A DNA stretch of 64,000 nt from Nocardia tengchongensis (GCF_018362975.1 NZ_CP074371.1:2108001-2172000), one strand, 5' to 3'. Positions 44,158-56,082 are shown, numbered from the stretch's first letter. Notes: a model not told the origin generated them from the letters alone. A program made the numbers and translations.

Positions 44158-45363
44158 TCAGCTGCCGAAGAGGGTGACCTCCATCAGCCGGATCACCCTG
44201 GGCTGCGGGCAGATCGACGCGTGCCCGCCGAACTCCCGGCCCAGATCCACCACCAGACCGAACCCGGCCTGCACCAGAATGCGCGCCTCGGCCTCGGACA
44301 GTTCCGGGCGCACCGCCACCAGCAGCCGCACCCACTCGGCCACGATGAGCCGCTGCACATTGCGCAGCATCGTGCGCTCCTCCGCCGAGACGTGCCCGAA
44401 TTCGGCGTAGTACACGAACGTCAGCTCGCGCTCGGCGAACGAACCCGCCACATACAGGTCCACCAGCGTGCGCAGCGCCTCGGCCGGACTCGACGAGGAC
44501 GCCACCGCCGGGCCGATCGCGCCCGACACCCGGTCCGCCGCCCGGCGGAACGCGGCGGCCAGCAGATCGCCCTTGCTGCGGTAGTACCGGTACACCGCCG
44601 AGGCCGCCGACAGATCGGCCGCCGCCGCGATGTCCTCCACGCTCACATTGGGATAGCCGCGCTGATGGAACAGCTCCACGGCCTTCTTCAGCAGCAGCTC
44701 GTGCTTGAAACTGCGCGGGATCTCCGCCGCCCGCGGCGCCTCTGTGACGGTGCCCTCCGGCGGCAGCTCGGTGTCGAGGATCGCGTCGCAGGCCGAATGC
44801 AGCAGGGCCGTCAGGGATTTCGCGGGCAGCGTGGCATGGTGGTCGCCGATGCTGGAGATGACGCTGAGCATCGACACCGCCCGCACCGCGCGATCGTGCC
44901 CGTCGAGTTCGGGCCGCACATCCGCGATGAGCGCGCGCAGCGTGGTCAGCGCCACGATGAACTGCTCCTCCAGGATCTGCCGATCGGTGTCGTCGAGATA
45001 GCGGCGCTCCCAGCGCACCAGGGTGACGGTGGCGCGATTGGCGATGGTCTCGGCGATCATCCGATCCAGCACCCGGTTCAGCCGCTCCCGCGCGGACAGG
45101 CCCTCGGAGTCCTCCGGCACGGTGGCCGCCTCCGCGGTGAGCCGCGACAGCCGCAGCAATTCCTCCCGGAACAGCGCGTATTTGCTCGGATAGTGCCGAT
45201 ATAGCGCGGCCGAGGAAATGCCCAGCCGCGTCGCGATGTCCTCCATGCTCACGCCGTGATAGCCGAGCGATCCGAACGCGGCGGCCGAAGTGGCGGCGAT
45301 CTGCGCCCGCCGGTTCTTCGGGCGACGGCGGATCACGCGCGGTGGCTGCTCCTCGACGGTCAT
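44158..45363 (-). CDS. Tandem (double) TetR-family regulator
   Basis: A 401-residue protein containing two complete TetR-type units. The first helix-turn-helix (about residues 18-65) reads GVSMEDIATRLGISSAALYR followed by HYPSKYALF; the second (about 205-255) reads NVSVEDIAAAADLSAASAVY followed by RYYRSKGDLL. Each is followed by its own helical ligand-binding region. Fused TetR pairs occur in actinobacteria; one chain may act as an internal dimer. The second recognition helix carries an extra Ser/Ala (SAASAVYRYY versus the usual SxxxxYRYF). Divergent from the SRPBCC gene across 80 bp, it could control that gene and the enoyl-CoA hydratase behind it. Confidence 0.88.
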   Translation of the reverse strand: MTVEEQPPRVIRRRPKNRRAQIAATSAAAFGSLGYHGVSMEDIATRLGISSAALYRHYPSKYALFREELLRLSRLTAEAATVPEDSEGLSARERLNRVLDRMIAETIANRATVTLVRWERRYLDDTDRQILEEQFIVALTTLRALIADVRPELDGHDRAVRAVSMLSVISSIGDHHATLPAKSLTALLHSACDAILDTELPPEGTVTEAPRAAEIPRSFKHELLLKKAVELFHQRGYPNVSVEDIAAAADLSAASAVYRYYRSKGDLLAAAFRRAADRVSGAIGPAVASSSSPAEALRTLVDLYVAGSFAERELTFVYYAEFGHVSAEERTMLRNVQRLIVAEWVRLLVAVRPELSEAEARILVQAGFGLVVDLGREFGGHASICPQPRVIRLMEVTLFGS

Positions 45364-45443
45364 ATCGCAATGGTAGTCACCGGTCGATCTCGGTATTGCC
45401 GCAGTGTATGACGCCGAGCCGCCGATCTGGGTAGTCTGCCGGA

Positions 45444-45887
45444 ATGCGCACGGTCGACGTCGAACGCACCATCGCCGCCCCGCCCGCGGATGTCTTCGAC
45501 TGGCTCACCGATGTCGCCAATTATCAACGGGTTCCACTGGTCCGCCGGGTCACCCTGGTCCGCCCCGGAAACACCGCGGGCAACGGCGTGGGCGCGGTGC
45601 GGCTGGTGGTCACCCCGCTGATGCGTCTCACCCAGGAGATCACCGAATACGATCCGCCCCGGCTGATGCGCTACCGCGGACTGAAATCCGTTCCGCGCCT
45701 GCGCCATCAAGAGGGATTCATCAGCTGCGAGCCGGTCGCGGGCGGCACCCGGGTGCACTGGTCGACCTCCTTCGAGCTCGCCGCGCCCGCGCTCTCGCCG
45801 CTGTGGACGACCCTGTCCGTGCCGGTGGTGCGCGCCAGCTTCGAGATGGTGCTGCGGACCGCCGCGCGCGAACTGCGCGGTGCGTGA
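45444..45887 (+). CDS. SRPBCC-family (START-like) protein
   Basis: A 147-residue helix-grip protein. It has the typical opening VERTIAAPPADVFDWLTDVA, a central TEYDPPRLMRYRG strand pair, and GGTRVHWSTSFEL before the long C-terminal helix. Members bind hydrophobic ligands or act as aromatase/cyclase-like enzymes; no specific ligand can be read. The gene is 21 bp upstream of the enoyl-CoA hydratase and probably forms a two-gene unit with it, divergent from the double TetR. Confidence 0.85.
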   Translation: MRTVDVERTIAAPPADVFDWLTDVANYQRVPLVRRVTLVRPGNTAGNGVGAVRLVVTPLMRLTQEITEYDPPRLMRYRGLKSVPRLRHQEGFISCEPVAGGTRVHWSTSFELAAPALSPLWTTLSVPVVRASFEMVLRTAARELRGA

Positions 45888-45908
45888 CGGGGGCTACCAT
45901 CTGGGGCC

Positions 45909-46671
45909 ATGGCCGAGATCAAGGTGGAGCGCCTGAACGCCGTGGCGCTCGTGACTGTGCACGACCGGACAAGCGGAATGCGTTGACGCTGGATCTATCC
46001 GCCGATCTCGCGGACGCGGTGGCGGACGCGGAAGCGGACGAATCGGTGCACGCGCTGGTGGTCACCGGCACGCCCCCCGCCTTCTGCGCGGGCGCGAACC
46101 TGACCGCCCTGGGTGAGGCGAAGGAAGAGGGCCTGCGGGCCATTTACGAAGGCTTCCTCGCGGTGGCCCGCTGCAAGCTGCCGACCATCGCGGCGGTCGG
46201 CGGCCAGGCCGTGGGCGCGGGCCTGAACCTGGCGCTGGCCGCGGACCTGCGCTTCGCGAATTCCGCGGCCCGTTTCGACGCCCGCTTCCTGCGCCTGGGC
46301 ATCCACCCCGGCGGCGGCATGACCTGGATGTTGCAGCGCGCGGTCGGACCGCAGCAGGCGACGGCGATGACCCTGTTCGGTGAGGTGCTCGACGCCCACG
46401 CCGCGGCGGCCGCCGGACTGGTGCACCGGGTCGTCGACGGCGATCACGCCGCCCTGGTGGACGCCGCCGTCGAATACGCCTGCGCGACAGCCGAAGTCCG
46501 CGCGAGCTGCTCATCACCACCAAGCGCACCATGCGCGCCACCCGCGCGCTGGCGGCCCACGCCGAAGCGGTGAGCACCGAGGTGATCCCGCAGCTGGCCT
46601 CGCTCGAATCCCCGGAGTTCGCGGCCCGCCTGGCCGCGGCGCAGACCCGGATCAGTGGTTCGACCAGCTGA
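45909..46671 (+). CDS. Enoyl-CoA hydratase/isomerase (two apparent frameshifts)
   Basis: Restoring one C near 45965 (DPDKRNAL) and one C near 46498 (VPRELLITTKR) gives a 254-residue crotonase. Recognisable parts are the oxyanion-hole segments PPAFCAGANLTAL and GGQAVGAGLNLALAADLR, and the trimerisation-end helix (AAAAAGLVHRVV). The residue equal to catalytic Glu of rat hydratase is not obvious (LGIHPGGGMTW), so it may be an isomerase or a related crotonase. The stop after repair is TGA 46669-46671. It lies downstream of the SRPBCC gene and converges with the TetR gene. Confidence 0.78.
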
Positions 46672-46765
46672 AATTGCCAACTATGAGGTGAAACAAACAG
46701 TGGCGCAGTCGGATTCGCATCCGGCTGCGCCATTCTTTTCGGTACTCCGGGCCGCCGTCGGTCTC

Positions 46766-47361
46766 TCAGCCGAGCGCGGCCAATGCCATGCGGCGCAGCA
46801 CGGGGCGAGCGCGGGTCGCCAGGGTGGCCGGCGCGCTGTGGGGGGTGGAGTTGATCAGACCGAAGGTGGCGTGCGCCTGCACGCGCGCGGCCTGCTCGGG
46901 TAGCTCGGATGGAGTTTGCGCAACACCTCGACCCAGACCTCGACGTACTGCCGCTGGGTGCGGCGGACCTGCCGCCGGGCCGAGTCGGGCAGATTCTCCA
47001 GGTCGCGGTCCTGGATCCGGATGAGTTCGGGCTCGCCGAGGGCGAAGTCGAGGTGGAACTCGACGAGTGCCTCCAAGGCCTCACGTGGTGAGGCCGCGTG
47101 CTCGGAGACGGCCCGGCCGCCGTCGAGCAGCCGCTGACTGATCCCGACCAGCAGTTCGACCAGCAGCGCCTCCTTGTTGGGGAAGTGCCGGTACACCGCG
47201 GGGCCGCTGATGCCGGCCGCCGCGCCCAGATCGTCGAGCCGCATGCCGAGGAAGCCGCGGTCCGCGATGAGCCGCGCCCCGGCCTCCAGTAGCTGCTCGC
47301 GACGCTGCGCCTTGAGCTGCTCGCGCCGGGTGAGCCCCACGGATTCCGTCGCACTGTTCAC
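46766..47361 (-). CDS. TetR-family regulator of the leucine-degradation operon (apparent frameshift near 46906)
   Basis: Restoring one C in the plus strand near 46906 gives a 198-residue TetR protein ending MALAALG at 46766. The helix-turn-helix is GMRLDDLGAAAGISGPAVYR with HFPNKEALL. It is divergent from the carboxylase operon, just as a TetR gene (Rv2506) accompanies the accD1-accA1 cluster in Mycobacterium tuberculosis. The likely ligand is an acyl-CoA of leucine breakdown; this comes from context only. Without the repair the C-terminal 45 residues are lost. Confidence 0.82.
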
Positions 47362-47390
47362 CGTGGCTCCTCTCAGCGGTGCTGGACAAC

Positions 47391-47436
47391 TCAGTTAGTG
47401 AAGATTATCTTATTTTCCAGTTATTGGTGACTAACC
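47391..47436. promoter_or_regulatory. Candidate TetR operator/promoter between the regulator and accD
   Basis: The 112-bp divergent gap contains two copies of CAGTTAnTG (47392-47400 and 47418-47426) and an inverted GTTAGT/ACTAAC pair (47394-47399 and 47430-47435) in an AT-rich core (GATTATCTTATTTT). Such clustered half-sites fit autoregulation by the adjacent TetR protein and control of the operon. Confidence 0.5.
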
Positions 47437-47473
47437 GAGCGGACCGAAAAGGTTGCACGGGGAGGCGGAGCGC

Positions 47474-49035
<1,562 letters not shown>

Positions 49036-49036
<1 letters not shown>

Positions 49037-51072
49037 TGACCTTGATGAGCACTGTTCGCACATTTGTCTCCGACAAAGCTCAGCCCGTCGTGTTCGACAC
49101 TGTCCTCGTCGCCAATCGCGGCGAGATCGCGGTCCGGGTCATTCGCACCCTGCGCGACATGGGAATTCGATCGGTCGCCGTCTACAGCGACGCCGACGCC
49201 GACGCCCGCCACGTGCGCGAAGCCGACACCGCGGTCCGTCTCGGCCCGGCCGCCGCGCGCGAGTCCTACCTGAACATCGACAAGGTGGTCGCGGCCGCTG
49301 TGCGCTCCGGTGCGCAGGCCGTGCACCCGGGATACGGCTTCCTGTCGGAGAATTCGGCCTTCGCGGCCGCGCTCGACGCCGCGGGCATCGCCTTCCTGGG
49401 CCCGTCCGCGCGCGCCATCGAGATCATGGGCGACAAGATCACCGCCAAGAACGCGGTCGCCGAATACGGCGTGCCGGTGGTGCCCGGCATCGCCAAGCCC
49501 GGTCTCACCGACGCCGAATTGATCGACGCCGCAACCGAGATCGGCTACCCGGTGCTGGTCAAGCCGTCCGCCGGTGGCGGCGGCAAGGGCATGCGCCGCG
49601 TCGACGACCCGGCCGACCTGCCCGCCGCCCTGGTCAGCGCCCGCCGCGAGGCCGGCGCCGCCTTCGGCGACGACACCCTGTTCCTGGAGCGCTTCGTCAC
49701 CAAGCCCCGCCACATCGAGGTGCAGATCCTGGCCGACCAGTTCGGTCACGTGCTGCACCTGGGCGAACGCGAATGCAGCCTGCAGCGCCGCCACCAGAAG
49801 GTGATCGAGGAAGCGCCCTCGCCGCTGCTGGACGCGCAGACCCGCGCTCGCATCGGCGCGGCCGCCTGCAACACCGCGCGCAGTGTCGACTACGTCGGCG
49901 CGGGCACGGTCGAGTTCATCGTCTCCGCGGACGCGCCGGACGAGTTCTTCTTCATGGAGATGAATACCCGTCTCCAGGTGGAACATCCGGTCACCGAACT
50001 GGTCACCGGCGTGGACCTGGTGGAATGCCAGGTGCGGATCGCGGCCGGGCAGAAGCTGGCCGCCGCGCAGGAGGACGTGCGCCTGACCGGGCACGCCATC
50101 GAGGCGCGCGTGTACGCCGAGGACCCGGGCCGCGACTTCCTGCCCACCGGCGGCACCGTGCTCGCCCTGTCCGAGCCGGAAGGCCCGGGGGTGCGGGTGG
50201 ATTCGGGCCTGCGCACCGGCACCGTGGTCGGCTCCGACTACGACCCGATGCTGTCCAAGGTCATCGCCCACGCCGCCGATCGCGGCGCGGCCATCGCCAA
50301 ACTCGATGCGGCCCTGCAGGACACCCAGATCCTCGGCGTGCGCACCAACACCGATTTCGCGCGCTTCCTGCTCGCCGACCCGGACGTCCTGGCCGGCCGG
50401 CTCGATACCGGCCTGCTGGACCGCCGCGCCGCCGACTTCACGCCCGCGGCCGTCACCGACGAGCAGTTCATCGCGGCCGCCGCGCAGCTGTGGCTGCGGC
50501 ACTGGCCGGCGGGCCCGGTCGACCCCTGGCAGCAGCCCACCGGCTGGCGGGTCGGCGCGCACGCGCCCATCGGCATCCGCCTCACCGGCGGCGACCGCAC
50601 CGCGCACGTGTTCTTCACCGGCACTCCCGAGCAGGCCACGGCTCAGCTCGAGGACAGTGAGAAGCGCACGCTGACAGTGCATTCCGAGGGCGAGGAACTC
50701 ATCCTCGCCATTGACGGCCTGCGCATCCGCTACCGGGTCGCCACCGCGCCCGGCCACATCTGGGTCGCCGACCGCACCGGCACCGCTCTGCTGCGCGAGG
50801 TCGCCGAGGCCGACGTCCGCGGCGGCGACGCCCACGTCGGCGACGCCGAGATCCAGAGCCCCATGCCGGGTTCGGTCATCGCCACCCCCGCCGCCGACGG
50901 CGACGTGGTCGCCGCGGGCACGCCCATCGTGGTGGTGGAGGCCATGAAGATGGAACACACCCTCACCGCACCCATCGCCGGCCGCGTCGAAATGCTGGTA
51001 GCGCCCGGCGCGCAGGTGAAACTCGAACAGCCGCTGGCTCGCATCATCGCCGAGGAGAACACCCAGTCATGA
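49036..51072 (+). CDS. accA1: Biotin-dependent acyl-CoA carboxylase alpha subunit (biotin carboxylase + BCCP, AccA1-like)
   Basis: 678 residues from ATG 49036, which shares one base with the accD stop; ATG 49045 or GTG 49033 are alternatives. The order is an N-terminal biotin-carboxylase domain ([19 protein letters not shown]), an ATP-grasp with the Gly-rich loop [11 protein letters not shown], the [15 protein letters not shown] active-site segment, a middle BT-like region, and a C-terminal biotinyl domain with [10 protein letters not shown] (biotinylated Lys). It carboxylates its own biotin and passes the CO2 to AccD. Confidence 0.93.
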
Positions 51073-52229
51073 CCGATTTCCTGTCCACCGGAACGCTTCC
51101 GGACGAGTACCGCGACCTCGCCCTCACCGTCCGCGACTTCGCCAACCAGGTGGTGGCCCCGGTCGCCGCCAAGCACGACGCCGAGCACAGCTTCCCGTAC
51201 GAGGTCGTCTCCGGCATGGCCGACATGGGCCTGTTCGGCCTGCCCTTCCCCGAGGAGTTCGGCGGCATGGGCGGCGACTACTTCGCGCTCTGCCTGGCCC
51301 TCGAGGAGCTCGGCAAGGTCGACCAGAGCGTGGCCATCACCCTGGAGGCCGGTGTCTCCCTGGGCGCCATGCCGATCTACCGCTTCGGCAACGACAAGCA
51401 GAAGGCGGAATGGCTGCCGCTGCTGGCCAGTGGGCGCGCCCTGGGCGCGTTCGGCCTGACCGAGCCGGGCGCGGGCAGTGACGCGGGCGGCACCCGCACC
51501 ACCGCGGTGCTCGACGGCGACACCTGGGTCATCAACGGCTCCAAGCAGTTCATCACCAACTCGGGCACCGATATCACCCGGCTGGTGACGGTCACCGCGG
51601 TGACCGGGGGAGTGGACGGCAAGAAGGAGATCTCCACGATCATCGTTCCCGCCGACACCCCCGGCTTCACCGCCGAGCCCGCCTACAACAAGGTCGGCTG
51701 GAACGCCTCCGACACCCACCCGCTCAGCTTCGTCGACGTCCGGGTGCCCGCCGAGAACCTGCTCGGCGAGCGTGGCCGCGGCTACGCCAACTTCCTGCGC
51801 ATCCTCGACGAGGGCCGCATCGCCATCGCGGCGCTGTCGGTCGGCGCGGCCCAGGGCTGTGTCGACGAGAGCGTCCGCTACGCCAAGGAGCGCGAGGCGT
51901 TCGGCCGTGCCATCGGCAGCAACCAGGCCATCGCCTTCAAGATCGCCCGCATGGAGGCGCGCGCCCACATGGCCCGCACCGCCTACTACGACGCGGCCGC
52001 GCTCATGCTGTCCGGCAAGCCGTTCAAGAAGCAGGCCGCCATCGCCAAGCTGGTCGCCAGCGAGGCCGCCATGGACAATGCCCGCGACGCCACGCAGATC
52101 TTCGGCGGCTACGGGTTCATGAACGAATATGCTGTGGCCCGGCACTATCGCGACAGCAAGATCCTGGAAATCGGTGAGGGCACCACGGAGGTGCAGTTGA
52201 TGCTGATCGGGCGGGAGCTCGGGCTGTGA
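51069..52229 (+). CDS. fadE19: Acyl-CoA dehydrogenase (isovaleryl-CoA type, FadE19-like)
   Basis: 386 residues, start ATG overlapping the alpha-subunit stop (ATGA). FAD/substrate motifs are [19 protein letters not shown] and the C-terminal [18 protein letters not shown] with [17 protein letters not shown]. The position in a leucine operon suggests oxidation of isovaleryl-CoA to 3-methylcrotonyl-CoA, the step before the carboxylase. The catalytic Glu could not be placed with certainty by eye. All operon genes here overlap by a few bases, a sign of strict co-expression. Confidence 0.9.
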   Translation: MTDFLSTGTLPDEYRDLALTVRDFANQVVAPVAAKHDAEHSFPYEVVSGMADMGLFGLPFPEEFGGMGGDYFALCLALEELGKVDQSVAITLEAGVSLGAMPIYRFGNDKQKAEWLPLLASGRALGAFGLTEPGAGSDAGGTRTTAVLDGDTWVINGSKQFITNSGTDITRLVTVTAVTGGVDGKKEISTIIVPADTPGFTAEPAYNKVGWNASDTHPLSFVDVRVPAENLLGERGRGYANFLRILDEGRIAIAALSVGAAQGCVDESVRYAKEREAFGRAIGSNQAIAFKIARMEARAHMARTAYYDAAALMLSGKPFKKQAAIAKLVASEAAMDNARDATQIFGGYGFMNEYAVARHYRDSKILEIGEGTTEVQLMLIGRELGL

Positions 52230-52711
52230 CAGACGCAGCCCCGAAGCGGGTCGTCCAACGGGGCTTGTGGTTCGACGAGTTCGAGATCGGCGTGGTGTAC
52301 GAGCACCGGCCCGGGCGGACCATCACCGAAGCCGACAACGTGCTGTTCACGACGCTGACCATGAACACCCAGGCGTTGCACCTGGACGCGGCGTTCTCCG
52401 AGGCGCTGCCGCCGTTCCATCAGCGGTTGGTGAACTCCATGTTCACGCTGTCCACGCTGGTGGGCCTGTCGGTCGCGCAGCTGACCCAGGGCACCATCGT
52501 GGCCAACCTCGGCTTCTCCGATATCGCCTTCCCCAAGCCGCTCTTCCACGGCGACACGCTGTACGCCGAGACCGTGGTGACCGACCTGCGGGAATCCAAG
52601 AGCCGTCCGGGTGAGGGCATCGTGACCTTCGCCCATACCGGACGCAACCAGCACGGTGACATCGTCGCCACCGCGAACCGCAAGACCCTCGTCAGAAAGC
52701 AAACCGCATGA
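52226..52711 (+). CDS. MaoC-family (hotdog fold) acyl-CoA hydratase
   Basis: 161 residues, GTG start overlapping the fadE stop (GTGA). Single hotdog domain: the family opening (FEIGVVYEHRPGRTITEAD) is followed by FTTLTMNTQALHLD, where the hydratase motif would carry Asp/His, and by FPKPLFHGDTLYAETVV. It is similar in size and place to Rv2499c. It probably hydrates an unsaturated branched acyl-CoA in leucine breakdown, before the CitE-type lyase. Confidence 0.85.
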   Translation: MTDAAPKRVVQRGLWFDEFEIGVVYEHRPGRTITEADNVLFTTLTMNTQALHLDAAFSEALPPFHQRLVNSMFTLSTLVGLSVAQLTQGTIVANLGFSDIAFPKPLFHGDTLYAETVVTDLRESKSRPGEGIVTFAHTGRNQHGDIVATANRKTLVRKQTA

Positions 52712-53542
52712 GTTGGGAAATGCCCGGCCCCGCTTGGCTTTTCTGCCCCGCGGACCGGCCCGAGCGGTACGGCAAGGCCCTGACCGCCGCCGACGTGGTC
52801 ATCATCGACCTCGAGGACGGTGTCGCCGAGGCCGACAAGGCGGCCGCCCGTGAGGCGCTGATCGCCAACCCGCTGGACCCCGAGCGCACCGTCGTCCGCG
52901 TCAACGCCGCGGGCACCCTCGAGCACATGCTCGACCTGGACGCCCTGGTGCGCACCGAATACCGGCGCATCATGCTGCCCAAATGCGAATCGGCCGAGCA
53001 GATCACGCGACTGGCCGACTACGAGGTGATCGCGCTCATCGAATCCCCGCTGGGCGCGCTCGCGGTGGGCCGCGCGGTCATGGTGCGCAATGCCATCGGC
53101 GTCATGTGGGGCGCGGAGGACCTGGTCGCGGCGCTCGGCGGCAACTCCAGCCGGCACGCGCACGGCGGCTACCGTGATGTGGCCCGGCACGTGCGATCCC
53201 AGTCGCTGCTGGCGGCCAAGGCGTACGGCAAGTTCGCGCTGGATTCGGTGTAACCTGAACATTCCGGATCTGACCGGGCTGGCCGACGAGTCCGCGGACG
53301 CGGTCGCCATCGGCTTCGACGCCAAGGTGGCCATCCATCCCAGCCAGGTGCCGGTCATCCGGACCGCCTACGCGCCCGCCGCCACCGAAGTCGACTGGGC
53401 GCAAAGACTGTTGGTGGAAGCGCCCAACCATCGGGGTGTCTTCACCTTCGAAGGGCGCATGGTGGACATGCCGGTCATCCGGCATGCCGAACGCATCGTG
53501 CAGCGGGCCGACGCGGCCGGCAGCGCGGGATTCGCGTCGTAG
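52708..53542 (+). CDS. CitE-like beta-hydroxyacyl-CoA lyase (apparent frameshift at 53252)
   Basis: ATG 52708 overlaps the MaoC stop. Removing one A at 53252-53253 (GTGTAACCTG to GTGTACCTG) replaces a stop by Tyr and continues into NIPDLTGLADESADAVAIGF, giving 277 residues, the usual length. The fold is a CitE TIM barrel: LFCPADRPERYGKAL, VIIDLEDGVAEADK with metal-binding acids, VIALIESPLGAL, and WGAEDLVAALGG. The M. tuberculosis homologue in the same position (Rv2498c) is known to cleave hydroxymethylglutaryl-type CoA esters in leucine and itaconate breakdown; the same role is inferred here. Confidence 0.85.
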
Positions 53543-53553
53543 GAGGTATTGCG

Positions 53554-55491
53554 GTGGAACCACAGTGGGTGCCCGGCGACGACGACATCGCCGCCGCGGC
53601 CGTGACCAGCTTCGCGTTGTTCGTGGAGAAGCGCACGGGACTGTCCCTGCCCGACTATCAGGCGTTGTGGCAGTGGTCGGTCGACGACCTGGCCGGGTTC
53701 TGGGGCGCGCTCTGGGACTACTTCGACCTCGGTGACCGCACCGGCGAGGTGCTCGGATCCACGGAAATGCCCGGCGCGCAGTGGTTCCCGGGCGCCCGGC
53801 TGAACTACGTCGAGCAGGTGCTGCGGCAGGTCCGCGACGACCGCCCGGCGATCCTGTCGGTCGACGAGACCGGCGTGATCACCGAGATCTCCTGGGCCTC
53901 GATGATCGCCACCGCCGCCGCGTTCGCGCGGACCCTGCGCGAACTGGGCGTGGGCCCGGGCGACCGGGTCGCCGGCTACCTGCCCAACATCCCCGAAGCG
54001 GTGATCGCGTTCCTGGCCACGGCCAGCCTGGGCGCGATCTGGAGTGCCTGCGGTCAAGACTATTCCGCGCAGGCCGCCCTCGACCGGCTCGGCCAGCTCG
54101 AGCCCACGGTGCTGGTCACCGCCGACGGCTACCGTTTCGGCGGGAAGGTGCACGACAAGACCGCCGATATCGCCGCGCTGCGGGCGGGGCTGCCGTCACT
54201 GGCGGGGACCGTCGTGGTGTCGCGCATCGGCGCGGACGTGCCCGACGCGATCGCCTGGGAGAGCGTCGATCCGGGGGGCGCGGACGTCGACCTCGACATC
54301 GAATCGGTGGACTTCGCGCACCCGCTGTGGGTGCTCTACTCCTCCGGCACCACCGGCAAGCCGAAGGGCATCGTCCACGGGCACGGTGGCGTGCTACTCG
54401 AGCATCTGAAAGCCGTTGCCCTGCAATCGGACATCGGGCCGGAGGACACCTTCTTCTGGTACACCAGCCCCAGCTGGATGATGTGGAACTTCCAGGTCGC
54501 CGGACTGCTGGTGGGCGCGACCATCGTCTGCTACGACGGCAGCCCGGGCGCGCCGACGCCGGACGCCCTGTGGCAGCTGGCGTCCCGGACCGGGGCGACC
54601 GTCCTCGGCACCAGCCCCGGCTACGTCCTGGCCTGCGCGAAGGCCGGTTCCGTGCCCCGCGCCGACCACGACCTGTCCGCGCTCCGGCTGGTCGGCATCA
54701 CCGGCTCGTCGCTGCCGCCGTCGTCCTCACTGTGGCTGCGCGACAATGTCGGCGAGCAGGTTCCGGTGGCCTCGATCAGCGGCGGCACCGACGTGGTGTC
54801 CGCGTTCATCGGCGGCGTCCGCACCGTGCCCGTGTGGCCCGGTGAACTGTCCGCCCCGTATCTGGGTGTGGCCCTGGACGCGTGGGACGAACAGGGCAAC
54901 CCGGTGCGCGAGGAGGTCGGTGAACTCGTCATCACCAAGCCGATGCCGTCCATGCCGGTGTCGTTCTGGAACGATCCCGACGGCTCCCGCTATCGCGACG
55001 CCTATTTCGAGATGTTCCCGGGCGTGTGGCGGCACGGCGACTGGATCACCCTCACCGGGCACGGCAGCATCATCGTGCACGGGCGTTCGGATTCGACCCT
55101 GAATCGGCAGGGCATCCGGATGGGCAGCGCCGACATCTATCAAGCGGTGGAACGCATTCCGGAAATCGCGGAGGCATTGGTCATCGGCGCCGAACAGCCC
55201 GACGGCGGTTACTGGATGCCGTTGTTCGTGGTGCTGACCCCCGGCGTCGAATTGACCGACGAATTGCGCGGCCGCATCAACGCGACCATTCGCACCGAGG
55301 TGTCGCCGCGCCATGTGCCGGACGAAATCATCGCCGCCCCCGGCATTCCGCACACTCGCACCGGCAAGAAGCTCGAAGTGCCGATCAAGAAACTGTTCCA
55401 GGGCGCGGAGGCCGCCACCGTGGTGGCCCCCACCGCCGTCGACGTCCCCGAACTCCTCGACTGGTACGCCGCGCAAAAGCCCGGCAAGTAG
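53554..55491 (+). CDS. Acetoacetyl-CoA synthetase
   Basis: 645 residues from GTG 53554, with AGGAGG seven bases upstream. An ANL-superfamily acyl-CoA ligase: ATP loop YSSGTTGKPKGIVHGHGG, WYTSPSWMMWNFQVAGLL, HGRSDSTLNRQGIRMGSADI, and the C-terminal catalytic Lys in RTGKKLEVPIKKLF. The N-terminal WVPGDDDIAAAAVTSFALF and its length fit acetoacetate-CoA ligases. It would activate the acetoacetate formed when the lyase splits the HMG-type CoA, replacing the CoA-transferase pair (scoA/scoB) found near the M. tuberculosis cluster. Confidence 0.9.
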   Translation: MEPQWVPGDDDIAAAAVTSFALFVEKRTGLSLPDYQALWQWSVDDLAGFWGALWDYFDLGDRTGEVLGSTEMPGAQWFPGARLNYVEQVLRQVRDDRPAILSVDETGVITEISWASMIATAAAFARTLRELGVGPGDRVAGYLPNIPEAVIAFLATASLGAIWSACGQDYSAQAALDRLGQLEPTVLVTADGYRFGGKVHDKTADIAALRAGLPSLAGTVVVSRIGADVPDAIAWESVDPGGADVDLDIESVDFAHPLWVLYSSGTTGKPKGIVHGHGGVLLEHLKAVALQSDIGPEDTFFWYTSPSWMMWNFQVAGLLVGATIVCYDGSPGAPTPDALWQLASRTGATVLGTSPGYVLACAKAGSVPRADHDLSALRLVGITGSSLPPSSSLWLRDNVGEQVPVASISGGTDVVSAFIGGVRTVPVWPGELSAPYLGVALDAWDEQGNPVREEVGELVITKPMPSMPVSFWNDPDGSRYRDAYFEMFPGVWRHGDWITLTGHGSIIVHGRSDSTLNRQGIRMGSADIYQAVERIPEIAEALVIGAEQPDGGYWMPLFVVLTPGVELTDELRGRINATIRTEVSPRHVPDEIIAAPGIPHTRTGKKLEVPIKKLFQGAEAATVVAPTAVDVPELLDWYAAQKPGK

Positions 55492-55495
55492 CGGA

Positions 55496-55529
55496 GTTTC
55501 TCAGTGTGCACCGTTTCTCAGTGTGCACC
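55496..55529 (+). repeat. 17-bp perfect tandem duplication at the 3' end of the DUF4254 gene
   Basis: GTTTCTCAGTGTGCACC occurs twice in direct succession (55496-55512 and 55513-55529). The second copy contains the stop codon of the minus-strand DUF4254 gene, so the extra copy lies just after the gene end. Confidence 0.85.
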
Positions 55530-55943
55530 GGGCAGCCGCCGCCGCCCGGTGCACACCTCCGACGCCAAATCCTCGTAGCCGACCGCCAATTCGGCCAGGT
55601 GCTCCCACGCCACGGTGAGTTCCTGACCGGATTCGCGGGCCAGCGCGGCGTAGGCGGCGGCGGTGAGCCGGGCCAGCCGATCGATGACCGAGCCGAGCGT
55701 CTCGGTGTGGATCCGGGCCGCACCGTGTGACGGCGGCAGTTGCGCGGTCACCCAGCAGTCGATCTGGTGCACCAAATCCGTTCGGAGCGAATCGAGTTCG
55801 ACATGCTGTTCTGGGCGGGCGCTCAGCAGGCGTTCGTGGACCCCGGTCAGATCGTGTGCGGCGCGTAGTAGAGGATGTCCGGGGAAGCCTGTCCCTCGGC
55901 AAGCCTGAAGGACCTGGTTCTTGGATGGCAGTGTGTCCCTCAT
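55518..55943 (-). CDS. DUF4254-type protein of unknown function
   Basis: 141 residues, predicted mostly helical. The HERLLSARPEQHVELDSLRT and DLVHQIDCWV stretches and HTETLGSVIDRLARLTAAAY recall the DUF4254 family, found in actinobacteria and elsewhere without a known biochemical role; in other bacteria relatives lie near glycosyltransferase genes. Here it stands alone between the acetoacetyl-CoA synthetase (converging) and the SDR gene. The name rests on memory of the family pattern. Confidence 0.65.
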   Translation of the reverse strand: MRDTLPSKNQVLQACRGTGFPGHPLLRAAHDLTGVHERLLSARPEQHVELDSLRTDLVHQIDCWVTAQLPPSHGAARIHTETLGSVIDRLARLTAAAYAALARESGQELTVAWEHLAELAVGYEDLASEVCTGRRRLPGAH

Positions 55944-56082
55944 CGCTACTGCTCCTAATACCGCGACCTGCGAATTCCAAGCACGTTAGTCAGCGCAGAT
56001 GACAGGCACATGTCTGCCGGTTCAACAACCCACTGCCATTCCGCTAGGAGAACCTCCGGTCGGCGGCGCGCAATCGGTGAGA

